64,000 nt of DNA, taken from contig OZ220221.1 in NCBI GenBank assembly GCA_964291505.2, positions 1-64,000 of the forward strand. Direction: 5' to 3'. This document shows, piece by piece, positions 24,732 through 34,016 of the stretch. Below the pieces are notes generated by a model. The model saw only the letters and a program-made list of their open reading frames with translations. It was not told the origin of the DNA and did no database searches. The first letter of the stretch is position 1; each line of letters starts with the position of its first letter. The position numbers were made by a program, and so were the translations under genes. Source of the stretch: Kistimonas sp964291505. GTDB taxonomy: Bacteria > Pseudomonadota > Gammaproteobacteria > Pseudomonadales > Endozoicomonadaceae.

Positions 24732-25233
24732 TTACCGGTATTTTAGATTCAGGCTAGTCTGCCGATACCCCAACGGCGCGAATGGAATATCGTCATCCAT
24801 GTCACCCAATCCCGGCTGGGAAGACGCTGATTGGGGGGCAGTAGAAGACCGCTGGGGTGGATGGCGGTACTGTGTCCGTGGATTTGATTCTGTGACTGGT
24901 TATCCAGTAACTGCCACTCTCGCTACCACGATAATCTCGACAAGCTTGAACTCCGTGCCATCCCTGCCGCCTGGCCATGCGACTCTGTATCTGCCCCTCA
25001 ATGTACAAACGTCTCCCCTTACCCACATACTGCGCCGCGATCTCTGCGCTCTTACTGCGCCAGATGAGGTTGTGCCACTCGGTACGTTCCATCTTCTGGC
25101 CGGATTTTTTATCGGTCCAGTAATCGTTCGTAGCCATTGAACAGGTAGCAATGCAGTTGCCGTTGTCGAAATAGCGCAGCTCTGCCGCTTTGCCAGTGGT
25201 TCCGATCAGTGTCACCTTGTTTACGCCTTTCAT
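24732..25233 (-). pseudogene. Phage single-stranded DNA-binding protein, decayed
   Basis: The start MKGVNKVTLIGTTGKAAELR and WHNLIW, YIEGQIQSR are clearly SSB. One base of shift after residue 84 is needed to continue as DGTEFKLVEIIVVARVAVTG. A TAA then interrupts, but the same frame goes on to the SSB tail DMDDDIPFAPLG and ends at 24732. The 502-base span is one over a multiple of three. A frameshift plus a nonsense codon means the OB fold cannot be made whole. The chromosomal ssb is intact. Confidence 0.8.
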
Positions 25234-25281
25234 GGGTTTTCTCCTGGGGTGTCATGGAAAGTTTCCAGCTGGAGCCTAAGG

Positions 25282-25723
25282 TCACTCAGCATTGCGTTGC
25301 CTTGTTGCATTGCGTCGTTCGCGTTCACTCTTGCCAACATTGATCCGCTTAGGTGCCTGCCACTGCTGATGGGCTGCAATGCGATATCCTCCGGCCAGCT
25401 CAATAAATCCGGGCAATGTGGGCGGCATGGGGAGTTTGTCCTCGCAGGTATCTAGCGCTTTGCCGATTTGCCGGGCCGTCAGTCCATTGCGCTCAAAGGC
25501 CAGCAACCACTCGCTTCTGGGCCACTGACAGCTGATCCTCACTACGAAAACGACTGGTCCAGAGGTGGCCGTAGATATTTGCCATTCGCACAAAAAAACG
25601 GTTGATCAATTTTTCACGAAACTCAGGAGTCGCTCCCGAAAGGCTTGGGTTTACCGATGCACTCGGCGGTGAGGTTGGCGAAGAGTTCTCCGCTGGTGAG
25701 GGCTTTTCGTGTCTGTCGTCCAT
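25282..25723 (-). pseudogene. Phage replication protein P-like, frameshifted
   Basis: The ATG at 25723 has GGGAG upstream. The first frame reads PEFREKLINRFFVRMANIYG and HLWTSRFRSEDQLSVAQ, typical of lambda P-like proteins, then goes wrong. A one-base shift near 25515 continues as SEWLLAFERNGLTARQIGKAL and LPMPPTLPGFIELAGG. The family recruits the host replicative helicase to the phage origin. Both halves are conserved, so the break is recent or is a sequence error. Confidence 0.72.
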
Positions 25724-26533
25724 GACGCTCTCCCTGTTGTAGTCCCTGCTGTCGAGCCAGTCGTTCCCGCTCCCAGGTGTTCTGTTTACGCATGCCGTTT
25801 TTCCAGGCACGCTGCCAGTCCACATAGGTGTATCCGCCTGCCACCATGGCGTCCTGCCACTGCTCGGTCGCCTGATCGAGAGGCAATACAAACCCGGACT
25901 GTTCGGCATACCAGTTGCGCATTTTGTCGGTGACTACGAACGCTTCCGACAACCGGTGTTTACGCCCAGCCTGTTTTTTTACGGCGGGGAGATCTTTAGG
26001 GGGTTAATAGTAGTAGTTATATATTCAGTATTTATTAGGGTTTGCTGAGCGGACGTTCGGTAGTGCCGGTTGTCGGTATTATCGACCTTCGGTATTTCAT
26101 CCACTCGGGATGTTTGGTTTGAGTCCTTATCCGTCGGTGTTTTCACAATACCGAGTGAAGGTTTATCCGACCGTCGGTGCACCCGACTCTCCGTAGCGCC
26201 GAGTCCCGGCTTGTCATCAACACGGTAAGCATCAGGACAACAAGGCGACTCCATGACATCGTAAACCCATCCGACCATCTTCCCTTGATGATCCTGACGG
26301 TGCGTCCGCCGACAGTATCCTGCCTCCGTCAGCTCTCGCATCACAGCCCTCATGGCGTATTTACTCAAGCCAAACCGGTCACGGAGTTGGCCCGGACTCG
26401 TCTGCCAGTTGTCAGGGCGGCTTAGCAGATAGCAGAGGATGCCCAGCGCCACCGGTGAGAGTCGGTGATCGTTAAACACGGCCTGATTAATGATCGCAAA
26501 ACGCGCTCGTTGTCCGTCCCTGATAATGGTCAT
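25623..26533 (-). pseudogene. Phage replication protein O-like, frameshifted
   Basis: The N-terminal winged helix is visible (LSPVALGILCYLLSRPDNWQ, LRDRFGLSKYAMRAVMRELT). The frame ends at LKISPP (25979). Adding one base in the C5 tract near 26000 gives PPKDLPAVKKQAGRKHRLSE and continues into a DnaT/O-like C-terminus (MRNWYAEQSGF, GGYTYVDWQRAWKNGMRKQ) ending at 25623. It would bind the phage origin and load helicase with the P-like protein. The missing base breaks it. Confidence 0.7.
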
Positions 26534-26630
26534 TGGAATGAGTTCCTTTCAGATAAGCCATATTCCTAAAGTAATAGCGTTTTATTTCGGTTGGGTTTTT
26601 CGGTATTTTTTAACATCTATGCAAAGCAAA

Positions 26631-26649
26631 AGTTTGCATAATGCAAACT
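26631..26649. promoter_or_regulatory. Perfect 19-base palindrome, likely phage operator
   Basis: AGTTTGCAT-A-ATGCAAACT, with a further half-site ATGCAAAG at 26619-26626. It sits in the 454-base divergent region (26534-26987) between the early replication genes and the CI-like repressor, where operators are expected. The rest of that region shows no ORF I trust. Confidence 0.65.
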
Positions 26650-26987
26650 GAGTTATATCAATCTGCCAAGCAGGCTGTTTGATTTCATGTTGTCTGGACA
26701 TGTGAGCAAACAGCGTCTTAAGCAGTGCGATTCAAAATTCGTATATCGGGTCTTTGAGGATAAAACCCCGCTACTCCGTTAAAAGGAGAAGCAAAATCTC
26801 CGGGCGGTAGCGTCTCTGCGAAAATCTGAAGCAGTATTCCTGTTGTCATTTTCCACTCTCTTTCTTATCGGGTAACCGAAAACAAAATATCGGTTTACCT
26901 GTTATATAAACTACTATTGATTTTATATCTACCCCGTTGCCAATGTAATTTGGCCGTGATAGGGTCAATTTGCTTGAGGAATCGATA

Positions 26988-27668
26988 ATGTCGCTGGGCG
27001 AACGATTGAAGTTAGCCAGGAAGCGCAAGGGAATGACACAGATGACCCTTGCCAAACGGGTGGGGACATCTCAGTCCACCATTAACGACATTGAAAACGG
27101 CCGGCATAAGTCCAGCCGATTTTTAATGTCCATTGCGGATGTATTGCAAGTGGATGCCCGCTGGCTGGAACGTGGGGACGGTGTACTGAAGGGAGTGTCA
27201 GTGGAGGTGGTCAACCAGGGTGGTCCATTGCCGCTGTATGACTGGGATCGTATTCCTGACCTTCTGGATGACAATTGTTCAATGCCGATGGTCGACGCGC
27301 TATATCGCTGTCCGATTTCTCATTCAGATGAGGCATACACCTTGCAAGTGCTCACCGATCAGTATGAAGGGCATCTGAGTTACGGTGATGTACTGTTTGT
27401 GGATCCGGTTGGCAGTTACAGCAGTAATGACCTGGTGGTCTGTGTGATGACGGCAACACGCTATGTGGATCTTCGGTTACTGGTTTTTGATGGTGCATCA
27501 ACCTACCTGAAGTCCATCAATCGTAATGTGCCGGAAGAACGCCGCCTGTTGTCTGCTCGGCTTGAGGCGCATCTGGGAGGTCAGCTGGCATTTCCTGTCA
27601 CCAATGACCCGGATGCACCGCCAGTCGCCCTGGTGGGTCGCGTCATATTCAGGGGCTGCAAGGTTTAA
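26988..27668 (+). CDS. Phage CI-like repressor, S24 domain without catalytic dyad
   Basis: 226 residues from the ATG at 26988, which has GAGG upstream. Residues about 3-57 form an XRE-type helix-turn-helix (ERLKLARKRKGMTQMTLAKRV, SQSTINDIENG). The C-terminal half has the LexA/CI fold (YGDVLFVDPVGSYSSNDLVV). Where self-cleaving repressors have G-D-S-M, this has T-D-Q-Y, and the general-base Lys position also seems lost. It may therefore repress lysis genes without RecA-induced self-cleavage. It is divergent from the O-like gene across a palindromic operator. Confidence 0.82.
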   Translation: MSLGERLKLARKRKGMTQMTLAKRVGTSQSTINDIENGRHKSSRFLMSIADVLQVDARWLERGDGVLKGVSVEVVNQGGPLPLYDWDRIPDLLDDNCSMPMVDALYRCPISHSDEAYTLQVLTDQYEGHLSYGDVLFVDPVGSYSSNDLVVCVMTATRYVDLRLLVFDGASTYLKSINRNVPEERRLLSARLEAHLGGQLAFPVTNDPDAPPVALVGRVIFRGCKV

Positions 27669-27740
27669 ACCGGTAAACAAACAGAATGCTGCGCGGTGAG
27701 GTACGACTGATGAAGTGGTTAACATCACAAGGAGTCAGAA

Positions 27741-27962
27741 ATGCGGTCACGGCGGTCAAACCGGTTCTGGGCGCTAATGGAGGGCAAATTGGTGAATATC
27801 GATACCAGTCGTGCACCGGCTGAGGGCGATCTAGTCGCAGTGCTGGGACAAGGTGATGAACTCAACAAACCGGTGGGTTATACCCTCGGGATGAATGAGG
27901 GCGATATTCTGGGTTGTATTGAACTTGTCGGAGCTCCCATTCACGACAAAGTCGATGAGTGA
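27741..27962 (+). CDS. Small phage protein (73 aa)
   Basis: Starts at an ATG with AAGGAG upstream. The short beta-rich sequence (KLVNIDTSRAPAEGDLVAVL, GDILGCIELVGAP) resembles the C-terminal half of S24/LexA-like domains without catalytic residues, but this is weak. It follows the repressor in the same direction by 72 bases. Confidence 0.5.
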   Translation: MRSRRSNRFWALMEGKLVNIDTSRAPAEGDLVAVLGQGDELNKPVGYTLGMNEGDILGCIELVGAPIHDKVDE

Positions 27963-28080
27963 CAGACAGGGTGGCTGGTCAGTCACCCTTTTTAATGGAA
28001 ACAAAAACCCCTTTTCCTTTTATTTAAATAGATAAAGAGGTATTAATTAAGGGAAAGGTAGAACAACAGGGAGGTATTCG

Positions 28081-28998
28081 ATGAAACCAGGTATCTATGA
28101 TGGATTACCCGATGCGGTGTATCACGACGCGCCTGGAGTATCCTCAAGCGTCCTCAAGGAGATGGGGCGTTCACCCGCTCACTGCCGAGCCAAACAGGAT
28201 GGCGACCGTAACAAACGTACCAAGGCACTGGAAACAGGCATTATTCTCCATTGTGCGGTACTGGAGCCCGAGCGATTTGCCCAAGACTATGCCCTGCCAC
28301 CGATGAGGATCAACTACCCCGACGCATTAGCCACGGTGGAGGAGATGAAAGCACGTTGTGAGGCCCTTGGCTTGCCCAAAACCGGCAAAAAGGAAGACCT
28401 CATCAAGAGACTGCGAGAAGACGAGAACGGCACATTGTTCTGGGATGACATTATTGAAGAGTACCGGGAGAACAAGATCCTCCTCTCAGAGACTGACATG
28501 GCACTGTGTCAGGGCGTGATGACTTCAGTGTCCGCTCACAGCAAGGCTGCAAAAGCGTTTCGTGACGGTGTCGCAGAACGAACACTGGTCTGGCACGACG
28601 AAGCGACGGGTGAACTTTGTCGTGCACGGATGGATTACTACCGTGAAGATCTTGGCATGATCTTCGATCTCAAGTCCTGCCGCGATGCCCGTTATGACCC
28701 TTTCCAGCGCGATATCCCCAAGTACGGTTACCACATCAGCGCTGCCATGTATCTCGAAGGTGCCCGTGCCTGCGGACTCAAGGCCACTGGCTTTGCCTGG
28801 CTCGCCATTGAGAAAGAACCGCCTTACGCCATCGGTCTTTATATGGCCAGCGCCGAGATGCTGATCGAAGGATACGAGCGATTTCGCGAATACCTGGATC
28901 TATTCCATGCCTGCCAAGAGACCGATAACTGGCCCGCCTATGCGGAAGCCTTTCTTACGATTGAGCTACCGCCCTGGGCGATAGCCTCTCAGGATTAA
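28081..28998 (+). CDS. RecE-like exonuclease (PD-(D/E)XK) with SAP-like insert
   Basis: 305 residues; GGGAGG precedes the ATG. The nuclease core is visible as ETGIILHCAVLEPERF, RARMDYYREDLGMIFDLKSC (catalytic Asp and D-L-K) and KYGYHISAAMYLEG. Residues about 84-112 (ATVEEMKARCEALGLPKTGK then KEDLIKRL) look like a SAP DNA-binding motif inserted between the first core helix and the active site. With RecT it would resect double-stranded ends for single-strand annealing. The recT gene follows 21 bases later. Confidence 0.85.
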   Translation: MKPGIYDGLPDAVYHDAPGVSSSVLKEMGRSPAHCRAKQDGDRNKRTKALETGIILHCAVLEPERFAQDYALPPMRINYPDALATVEEMKARCEALGLPKTGKKEDLIKRLREDENGTLFWDDIIEEYRENKILLSETDMALCQGVMTSVSAHSKAAKAFRDGVAERTLVWHDEATGELCRARMDYYREDLGMIFDLKSCRDARYDPFQRDIPKYGYHISAAMYLEGARACGLKATGFAWLAIEKEPPYAIGLYMASAEMLIEGYERFREYLDLFHACQETDNWPAYAEAFLTIELPPWAIASQD

Positions 28999-29019
28999 CC
29001 CGGTCACAGGGAGGCGACC

Positions 29020-29838
29020 ATGACCAAGCCCAATACCATTCCCGCCAAAGCCACAGGCATTAAGTCACTGCTGGCCAGCCGCAAGAACACCATTGCCCAG
29101 GCGCTCGAGCAAACAGGTCTCACACCTGAACGTCTGTTGTCGGTGGTCATGAATGAGGTGCGTAAAACACCGAAGCTGAAAGAGTGCACGGATGCCTCTC
29201 TACTCGGGTCTGTCATTCAATCCGCCCAGCTGGGGCTGGTGCCTGGGGGTGCACTGGGGCACTGCTATCTGATTCCCTACTTTAACCGCAAACAAAACAA
29301 GCTGGAGTGCCAGTTCATGCTGGGTTATCGCGGCATGCTGGAGCTGGCGCGGCGCTCAGGAGCCATCAAACACATTGATGCCCGCTGTGTGTACGAAGGT
29401 GAGGAGTTTGAGATTCTCTATGGCACCCAGACGACGGTTATCCACAAACCCTCCCTGAGTCGAAACGGCAATGACAGGATGATCGGTGTCTATGCCGTCG
29501 GGCATCTTACCTCCGGCGGGTGGCAGGTTGAATATATGTCCATGGCAGAAATCCAGTCGATTCGGGATGGCTCCAAAGCCGGTGGGGATGGCCCCTGGAA
29601 AACCCACTTTGACGAAATGGCCAAGAAAACCGTCATCCGTCGATTGTTCAAATACCTACCGGTTTCTATTGAGGCCCAGACAGCGGTCGGACTTGATGAA
29701 CGGGCTGAGGCAGGCATTTCACAACAAAATGACATCGTCTTGCAGGAAGGCGATGGCGGCATCACGGTGGATATGCAAACAGGCGAGATCATCGAGGGCG
29801 ATGTCAGGAGTGCAGATGATCTGAACAGGGCTTTATAG
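29020..29838 (+). CDS. recT: Phage recombinase RecT
   Basis: 272 residues. Family landmarks are KLKECTDASLLGSVIQSAQLGL, PGGALGHCYLIPYFNRK, CQFMLGYRGMLELARRSG and the KTHFDEMAKKTVIRRLFKYL segment. It anneals single strands produced by the RecE-like nuclease encoded just upstream. It looks intact. Confidence 0.95.
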   Translation: MTKPNTIPAKATGIKSLLASRKNTIAQALEQTGLTPERLLSVVMNEVRKTPKLKECTDASLLGSVIQSAQLGLVPGGALGHCYLIPYFNRKQNKLECQFMLGYRGMLELARRSGAIKHIDARCVYEGEEFEILYGTQTTVIHKPSLSRNGNDRMIGVYAVGHLTSGGWQVEYMSMAEIQSIRDGSKAGGDGPWKTHFDEMAKKTVIRRLFKYLPVSIEAQTAVGLDERAEAGISQQNDIVLQEGDGGITVDMQTGEIIEGDVRSADDLNRAL

Positions 29839-29872
29839 CCCTAATCGATCACAAGCAAAAAAGGGATTTTTT

Positions 29873-30064
29873 ATGCAGCGCTTTGTCCTGATCAGGAAGT
29901 TCTGCGAATTAACGGGTTACACACCCAAGGCGGTTGAGCGAAAAATTGAGTCCGGTGTCTGGCGCAAGGGAAAGGTCTGGCTGAATGCACCGGACGGACG
30001 GCGTCTTGTTGATATGGAGGAGTTTGATAAATGGGTCGAGGAAGGAAACCCCAGAAATCCTTAG
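29873..30064 (+). CDS. Excisionase-like DNA-binding protein
   Basis: 63 residues, the size of phage Xis proteins. It has a MerR/excisionase-like winged helix: CELTGYTPKAVERKIESGVW, then KVWLNAPDGRRLVDMEEFDKW. It overlaps the integrase start by 34 bases, a typical xis-int arrangement. It would steer the integrase to excision. Confidence 0.82.
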   Translation: MQRFVLIRKFCELTGYTPKAVERKIESGVWRKGKVWLNAPDGRRLVDMEEFDKWVEEGNPRNP

Positions 30065-31311
30065 AGGAGCTACTGCAGGACGCCGAAGGGGTTGAACTGC
30101 ACGGGAGCAAGCTGCGGATCGCTTTTCGTTACCGCCGAACCCTGTGTCGTGAATCCCTCGGTATTCCGTTAACCCGGGAAAACCTGAAATATGCCGTCAG
30201 GAAGCGTGAAGCCATTCTGTATGAAATCAGCAGGAACACGTTTGACTATGCCCAGGAGTTTCCTGACAGCCGAAAACTCAACAAACCGGGTTTCTGTTCT
30301 CGCCGTAATGCGACACTGAAAGAGCTGGTTGAGAAAGTACAGGCTTTCAAAAAAGCAGATATTGCCGAGACCACCGCTCGAGGCCAGCGGTTTTCGTTCA
30401 ATCGCATTCTGGCGTACTTTGGCGAGGAGACGGACATCCGTTCTCTGATGCCGGAGGATATTGAACTCTATCGCGCCACATTGATTGAGGAACTCTCTGC
30501 CCGCACAACCAACAATTACATGAGTCGCCTGCGGGAATTGTTCCGGTTTGCCCAGCGTAACTTCTATACCGAGTTCGATCTGGCCGCCTGCTGCACGATG
30601 TACTCGGTAGATCGCGATGAGCCTGATCCGCTAACGCTAGATGAATTGGAACGAATTACCGCCTTAGCCCCAGACCTGTACCGCCATCTCTTTACCTTTG
30701 CAGTCTATACCGGCATGCGGATAGGTGAGATCTGCGCCTTGGCCTGGGAGGATATCGATCTGAAAGAAGAGACCGCCGTAGTACAGAGAAGCCGCTCCGT
30801 ACTCGGTTACAAGCTGCCTAAATCCAACCGTAAACGTGTAGTGCATTTGCTGCCACCAGCAATAGAGGCGCTACGCGCCATGCGATTACTGACCTACATG
30901 CTGCCAGAAGAAGACATTCTGGTGAGCATGAAACAAAACAAAAAGGTCGGTCAGCGCGTACGATTTGTCTTTAAACAATTCCGACGCAATGGTGAGATCT
31001 CATCATCACTCACCACCGGAAGGGCACGAAAACATTGGCGAGCGTTACTAAAGCGGGCAGGTGTACGCTATAGACGATTACATCAGACACGACATACCTT
31101 TGCCTGCTGGACGCTAACCGCGACCGGTAACATCAGTTTTATTGCCGACCAGCTGGGACATGCGGATTTCACCATGCTTCAACAGGTCTATGGCAAATGG
31201 ATTCCTTCGCAATCCAAAAACGAGTCTTCACGGATATGGAGTGAGATGGGTCGTTTATACGGAAAAAATAACGAACAAGAAAATGAAGACAGTCTTACTC
31301 AAAAAGGCTAA
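30031..31311 (+). CDS. int: Phage tyrosine integrase
   Basis: 426 residues. The N-terminal arm-binding part is basic (GRGRKPQKSLEELLQDAEG). A core-binding SAM-like domain follows (about 85-170), then the catalytic domain with YTGMRIGEICALAWEDID, HQTRHTFACW, LGHADFTMLQQVYGKW: Arg, His-x-x-Arg, His and Tyr are present. It directs insertion of the prophage; the attachment site should lie just beyond its end. No tRNA is visible there. Confidence 0.92.
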   Translation: MGRGRKPQKSLEELLQDAEGVELHGSKLRIAFRYRRTLCRESLGIPLTRENLKYAVRKREAILYEISRNTFDYAQEFPDSRKLNKPGFCSRRNATLKELVEKVQAFKKADIAETTARGQRFSFNRILAYFGEETDIRSLMPEDIELYRATLIEELSARTTNNYMSRLRELFRFAQRNFYTEFDLAACCTMYSVDRDEPDPLTLDELERITALAPDLYRHLFTFAVYTGMRIGEICALAWEDIDLKEETAVVQRSRSVLGYKLPKSNRKRVVHLLPPAIEALRAMRLLTYMLPEEDILVSMKQNKKVGQRVRFVFKQFRRNGEISSSLTTGRARKHWRALLKRAGVRYRRLHQTRHTFACWTLTATGNISFIADQLGHADFTMLQQVYGKWIPSQSKNESSRIWSEMGRLYGKNNEQENEDSLTQKG

Positions 31312-31320
31312 ACCTTTTTT
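31301..31320 (+). terminator. Hairpin terminator overlapping the int stop
   Basis: AAAAAGG and CCTTTTTT pair around a CTAAA loop and end in a T-run; the int stop codon is within the loop. The stem is AT-rich, so strength is moderate. Confidence 0.5.
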
Positions 31321-31971
31321 ACTGCACACCGTTTTTTTGAACACCTCCCCGCTATATCCCCCTCTCATCCCCTGAAAATGTTCCCAAAATGATCCCAAAA
31401 CGGCCCCATAAAACTGGGTAAAAACGGTAATTGTTTTAAAACTCAAAACGTTACGGAAGGGGGGTGGAATTATAAGAGAGAGGCCGCAACAACTCCATGC
31501 ATACCCGAAAGAGACGCAGCCTTTGAGAAACCAGAAAGACGTCAACAATAGTACGTTATTGCCAAATATGAGAAACACGCTATAGAGATACGTGAGTATT
31601 TGATTTTCACTTGCAGGTAAGGCAGCCGGTTATATGATTCGCCGTTCCAAATCGACAGTAAGCGTTTTAACTATCACTTGTCATCAATCGAATAACTACA
31701 GCAGTAAATTCCCGGAAATATTACAAGTGAATAAAATAGCGCTATTACATCCCGTTGCTCACTGCATCACAAGCTCATCAATATTAGTTGATAGCTCGGA
31801 GAGTCTCCGCCATTTGAAAATACCCGTTGCCATTAAACAACACAGACTCATCAAAAAACGAGCGCGACAGCACAGGCGTCAATTTCCCGGAAAAATGATT
31901 CCTGAGAAAATAATTCTGAACCGTTTTACAGGCATTGCCAGTGGGTCCATGCCCGCTGTTGACCCGGCGTA
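31312..31971. other. Gene-poor region at the prophage right end
   Basis: 660 bases with no supported gene. A 113-residue plus-strand frame (31634-31975) has no clear ribosome-binding site and no family. Two near-repeats containing TCCCAAAA (31381-31401) follow the integrase and could be integrase arm sites. The right attachment site probably lies in this stretch, but no left copy could be identified. Confidence 0.4.
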
Positions 31972-32907
31972 CTAACAAGCCGGGCAGGAGTTCGAAGCAG
32001 TCAGCGCACAGGCAATCTCAGCAGCAAGACGCGCATTATTTTTTATCAGCCCGATATTGGTGGTTAATGTTTTCCCACCACTGACAGCATGCAGCTTTTC
32101 CAGCAACCAGGGCGTAATAGCCTTGCCGCTAACACCAGCCTTCTCCATTTGTTGGATAGCCTGAGCAAGGATTTGCTCAACATCTTCAACCGGCAATGCC
32201 ATGGATTCTTCAACCGGTTGCGTGATCAAAACCCCACCATCCAACCCCAGGGACCAGCGAGCCTGCAGAATACCGGCGACAACCGTCGGACTATCTGCCC
32301 GGTAATCCACAGAGTACGCACTTTCACGCACATAAAAAGCCGGCAGGGTGTCGGTTTCATACCCGACGACGGTAACCCCATGGGTTTCCAAGTATTCCCG
32401 TGTCAGGCCAATATCAAGAATAATCTTAGGGCCTGAACAAACGACCGCCACAGGTGTTCTGGCCAACTCCTGTAGATCTGCCGAGATATCAAACGTTTCC
32501 TGCGCACCACGGTGGACGCCCCCAATACCACCCGTCGCGAAAACCTGAATACCTGACATAGCCGCGATCATCATGGTTGAGGCGACTGTTGTTGATCCAT
32601 TGCCGCCGGTTGCCATAAGCCACGGCAGATCCCGCCGACTGGCTTTATGCATACGTGGCCCCTGTTGCCCAATAGCATCAATCTCGGCTTTTGATAATCC
32701 GGCTTTGAGGCGCCCGTTAAGAATGGCTGTTGTTGCCGGAACAGCACCTGCCGCACGAACACAGGCCTCCACGGCGTGTGCTGTTTCTGCATTCTGAGGC
32801 CAGGGCATGCCATGACTCAGAATCGTGGATTCCAACGCAACGACGGGGTGACCAGCCTCCAGTGCATCGGCCACTTCCACGCTGAGATCGGGGGTTTGCA
32901 CAAGCAT
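31972..32907 (-). CDS. psuG: Pseudouridine-5'-phosphate glycosidase
   Basis: 311 residues, usual length. Landmarks are VALESTILSHGMPWPQNAETA, NGRLKAGLS, HKASRRDLPWLMATGGNGSTT (with the catalytic Lys region), FATGGIGGVHRGA and LTREYLETHGVTVVGYETDT. It splits pseudouridine 5'-phosphate into uracil and ribose 5-phosphate. No psuK kinase is adjacent. The uracil released could feed the reductive pyrimidine pathway encoded 8 kb downstream. Confidence 0.95.
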   Translation of the reverse strand: MLVQTPDLSVEVADALEAGHPVVALESTILSHGMPWPQNAETAHAVEACVRAAGAVPATTAILNGRLKAGLSKAEIDAIGQQGPRMHKASRRDLPWLMATGGNGSTTVASTMMIAAMSGIQVFATGGIGGVHRGAQETFDISADLQELARTPVAVVCSGPKIILDIGLTREYLETHGVTVVGYETDTLPAFYVRESAYSVDYRADSPTVVAGILQARWSLGLDGGVLITQPVEESMALPVEDVEQILAQAIQQMEKAGVSGKAITPWLLEKLHAVSGGKTLTTNIGLIKNNARLAAEIACALTASNSCPAC

Positions 32908-33021
32908 GATTGATCTCCATTCTGGCAGCCAAAACCTAATAGATAAAAAGAGAATATAACAACCGAATATTATTATTTTTAAGGTTATTTCCGGAATAGA
33001 AACAATTAATTTTCATCAACA

Positions 33022-33127
33022 CAGGTATGGCTGTAACAATTGTGAATCAATACCTGAAACTGAATATTCATGCATGAAAGCATGCAGATTCAGTATTAGC
33101 CCCCAATCATGGGGGTGCTTTAATTTT
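33022..33127 (+). ncRNA. Candidate structured leader or small RNA
   Basis: Three consecutive hairpins: CAGGTAT/ATACCTG (33022-33028, 33050-33056); CTGAATATTCATGC against GCATGCAGATTCAG (33060-33093, 12 of 14 pairs); CCCCCA/TGGGGG (33100-33115) followed by TGCTTTAATTTT. The last looks like an intrinsic terminator. It lies in the 314-base interval upstream of the gene at 33222, so it may be an attenuating leader or an independent small RNA. No known riboswitch class is recognised. Confidence 0.45.
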
Positions 33128-33221
33128 CAGCAGTATTAAATAAAAAAATACGGTTCCCCGGATAACACTTGTTATGCCGGTCAACTTTTGCAACCTGAAA
33201 AAACGGTACACAGGGACAAGT

Positions 33222-33935
33222 ATGCAAAAACACATTCCACTCATTACCGCTGCCGTGGTTTTATCGGCCGGTACAGCAGGCTATTGGCTTCACTCCCAGA
33301 ACGATCCATCCAATCAAACAGTCACCCAACAGGGACAGCCCCTATCCGCTGATCAATACAATCAGTCCCCTGAGGCCACAGGTGCCCAGATGGGAGACAA
33401 TGAGATCGCCGAACTCAATCAGCTGATTGACAGCTTTAATGATGAATTGGCTCAGACGGTTGATGATGAACCTCTGCAGGACTCAGAGCCATTGATCATT
33501 ACACTTTGGACACCGACAGATAATCTCCCGCCTGATGGCATGTTAACTTTGCCGGAAGAGGTCACGGACCGCACAGCAATCAACCTTGATGCCGACGAAT
33601 TGGACATCATTGCCACCGGCGACAGCATCACCTTTACCCTGCCGGGTAATCATCAATACGATGCCGTCATTGAAAAGACCACCTACAACGGCAACGGGGA
33701 CAAGACACTCACCGGTTACCTGTCTGGCACCCAAAGCCCGGATGGTGGCACCTACCCTGTCATCATCACCCAGGGTGACAGCACCAGCTTTGCCACCATC
33801 ACCAGTCCTTACGGCAGTTACTCCATGGAGACCATCAACGGTCAGGGCTGGATTTACAAGAATCCCCCTCGATCAATGCTGGAGACCGCAGAGACCGATG
33901 CCATAGTCCCACAGGAAAGTGATCATCAGCACTGA
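33222..33935 (+). CDS. Exported protein resembling a metalloprotease prodomain
   Basis: 237 residues from the ATG at 33222 (an upstream ATG at 33174 is weaker). An N-terminal hydrophobic segment (IPLITAAVVLSAGTAGYWL) serves as signal or anchor. The middle is acidic. The C-terminal half (TFTLPGNHQYDAVIEKTTYN, TLTGYLSG, YPVIITQGDSTSFATITSPY) is beta-rich and resembles N-terminal prodomains of bacterial reprolysin-like peptidases. The catalytic protease is the next gene, so this may be its inhibitor or chaperone supplied in trans. That pairing is inference. Confidence 0.6.
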   Translation: MQKHIPLITAAVVLSAGTAGYWLHSQNDPSNQTVTQQGQPLSADQYNQSPEATGAQMGDNEIAELNQLIDSFNDELAQTVDDEPLQDSEPLIITLWTPTDNLPPDGMLTLPEEVTDRTAINLDADELDIIATGDSITFTLPGNHQYDAVIEKTTYNGNGDKTLTGYLSGTQSPDGGTYPVIITQGDSTSFATITSPYGSYSMETINGQGWIYKNPPRSMLETAETDAIVPQESDHQH

Positions 33936-34016
33936 TGGGGTAAGGCTATATCTGCTGGCTCGCAGATGATTTGATTCTTTAAAGGATTTCCGGTTTTGAT
34001 GCCAAAGGAGATGGAC

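Noticed and set aside
31312..31620. tRNA or tmRNA as prophage attachment site
   Set aside because: No cloverleaf or tRNA 3' end could be read downstream of the integrase.
31634..31975. 113-residue plus-strand ORF between int and psuG
   Set aside because: No ribosome-binding site, no recognisable family and overlap with the psuG end; treated as non-coding.
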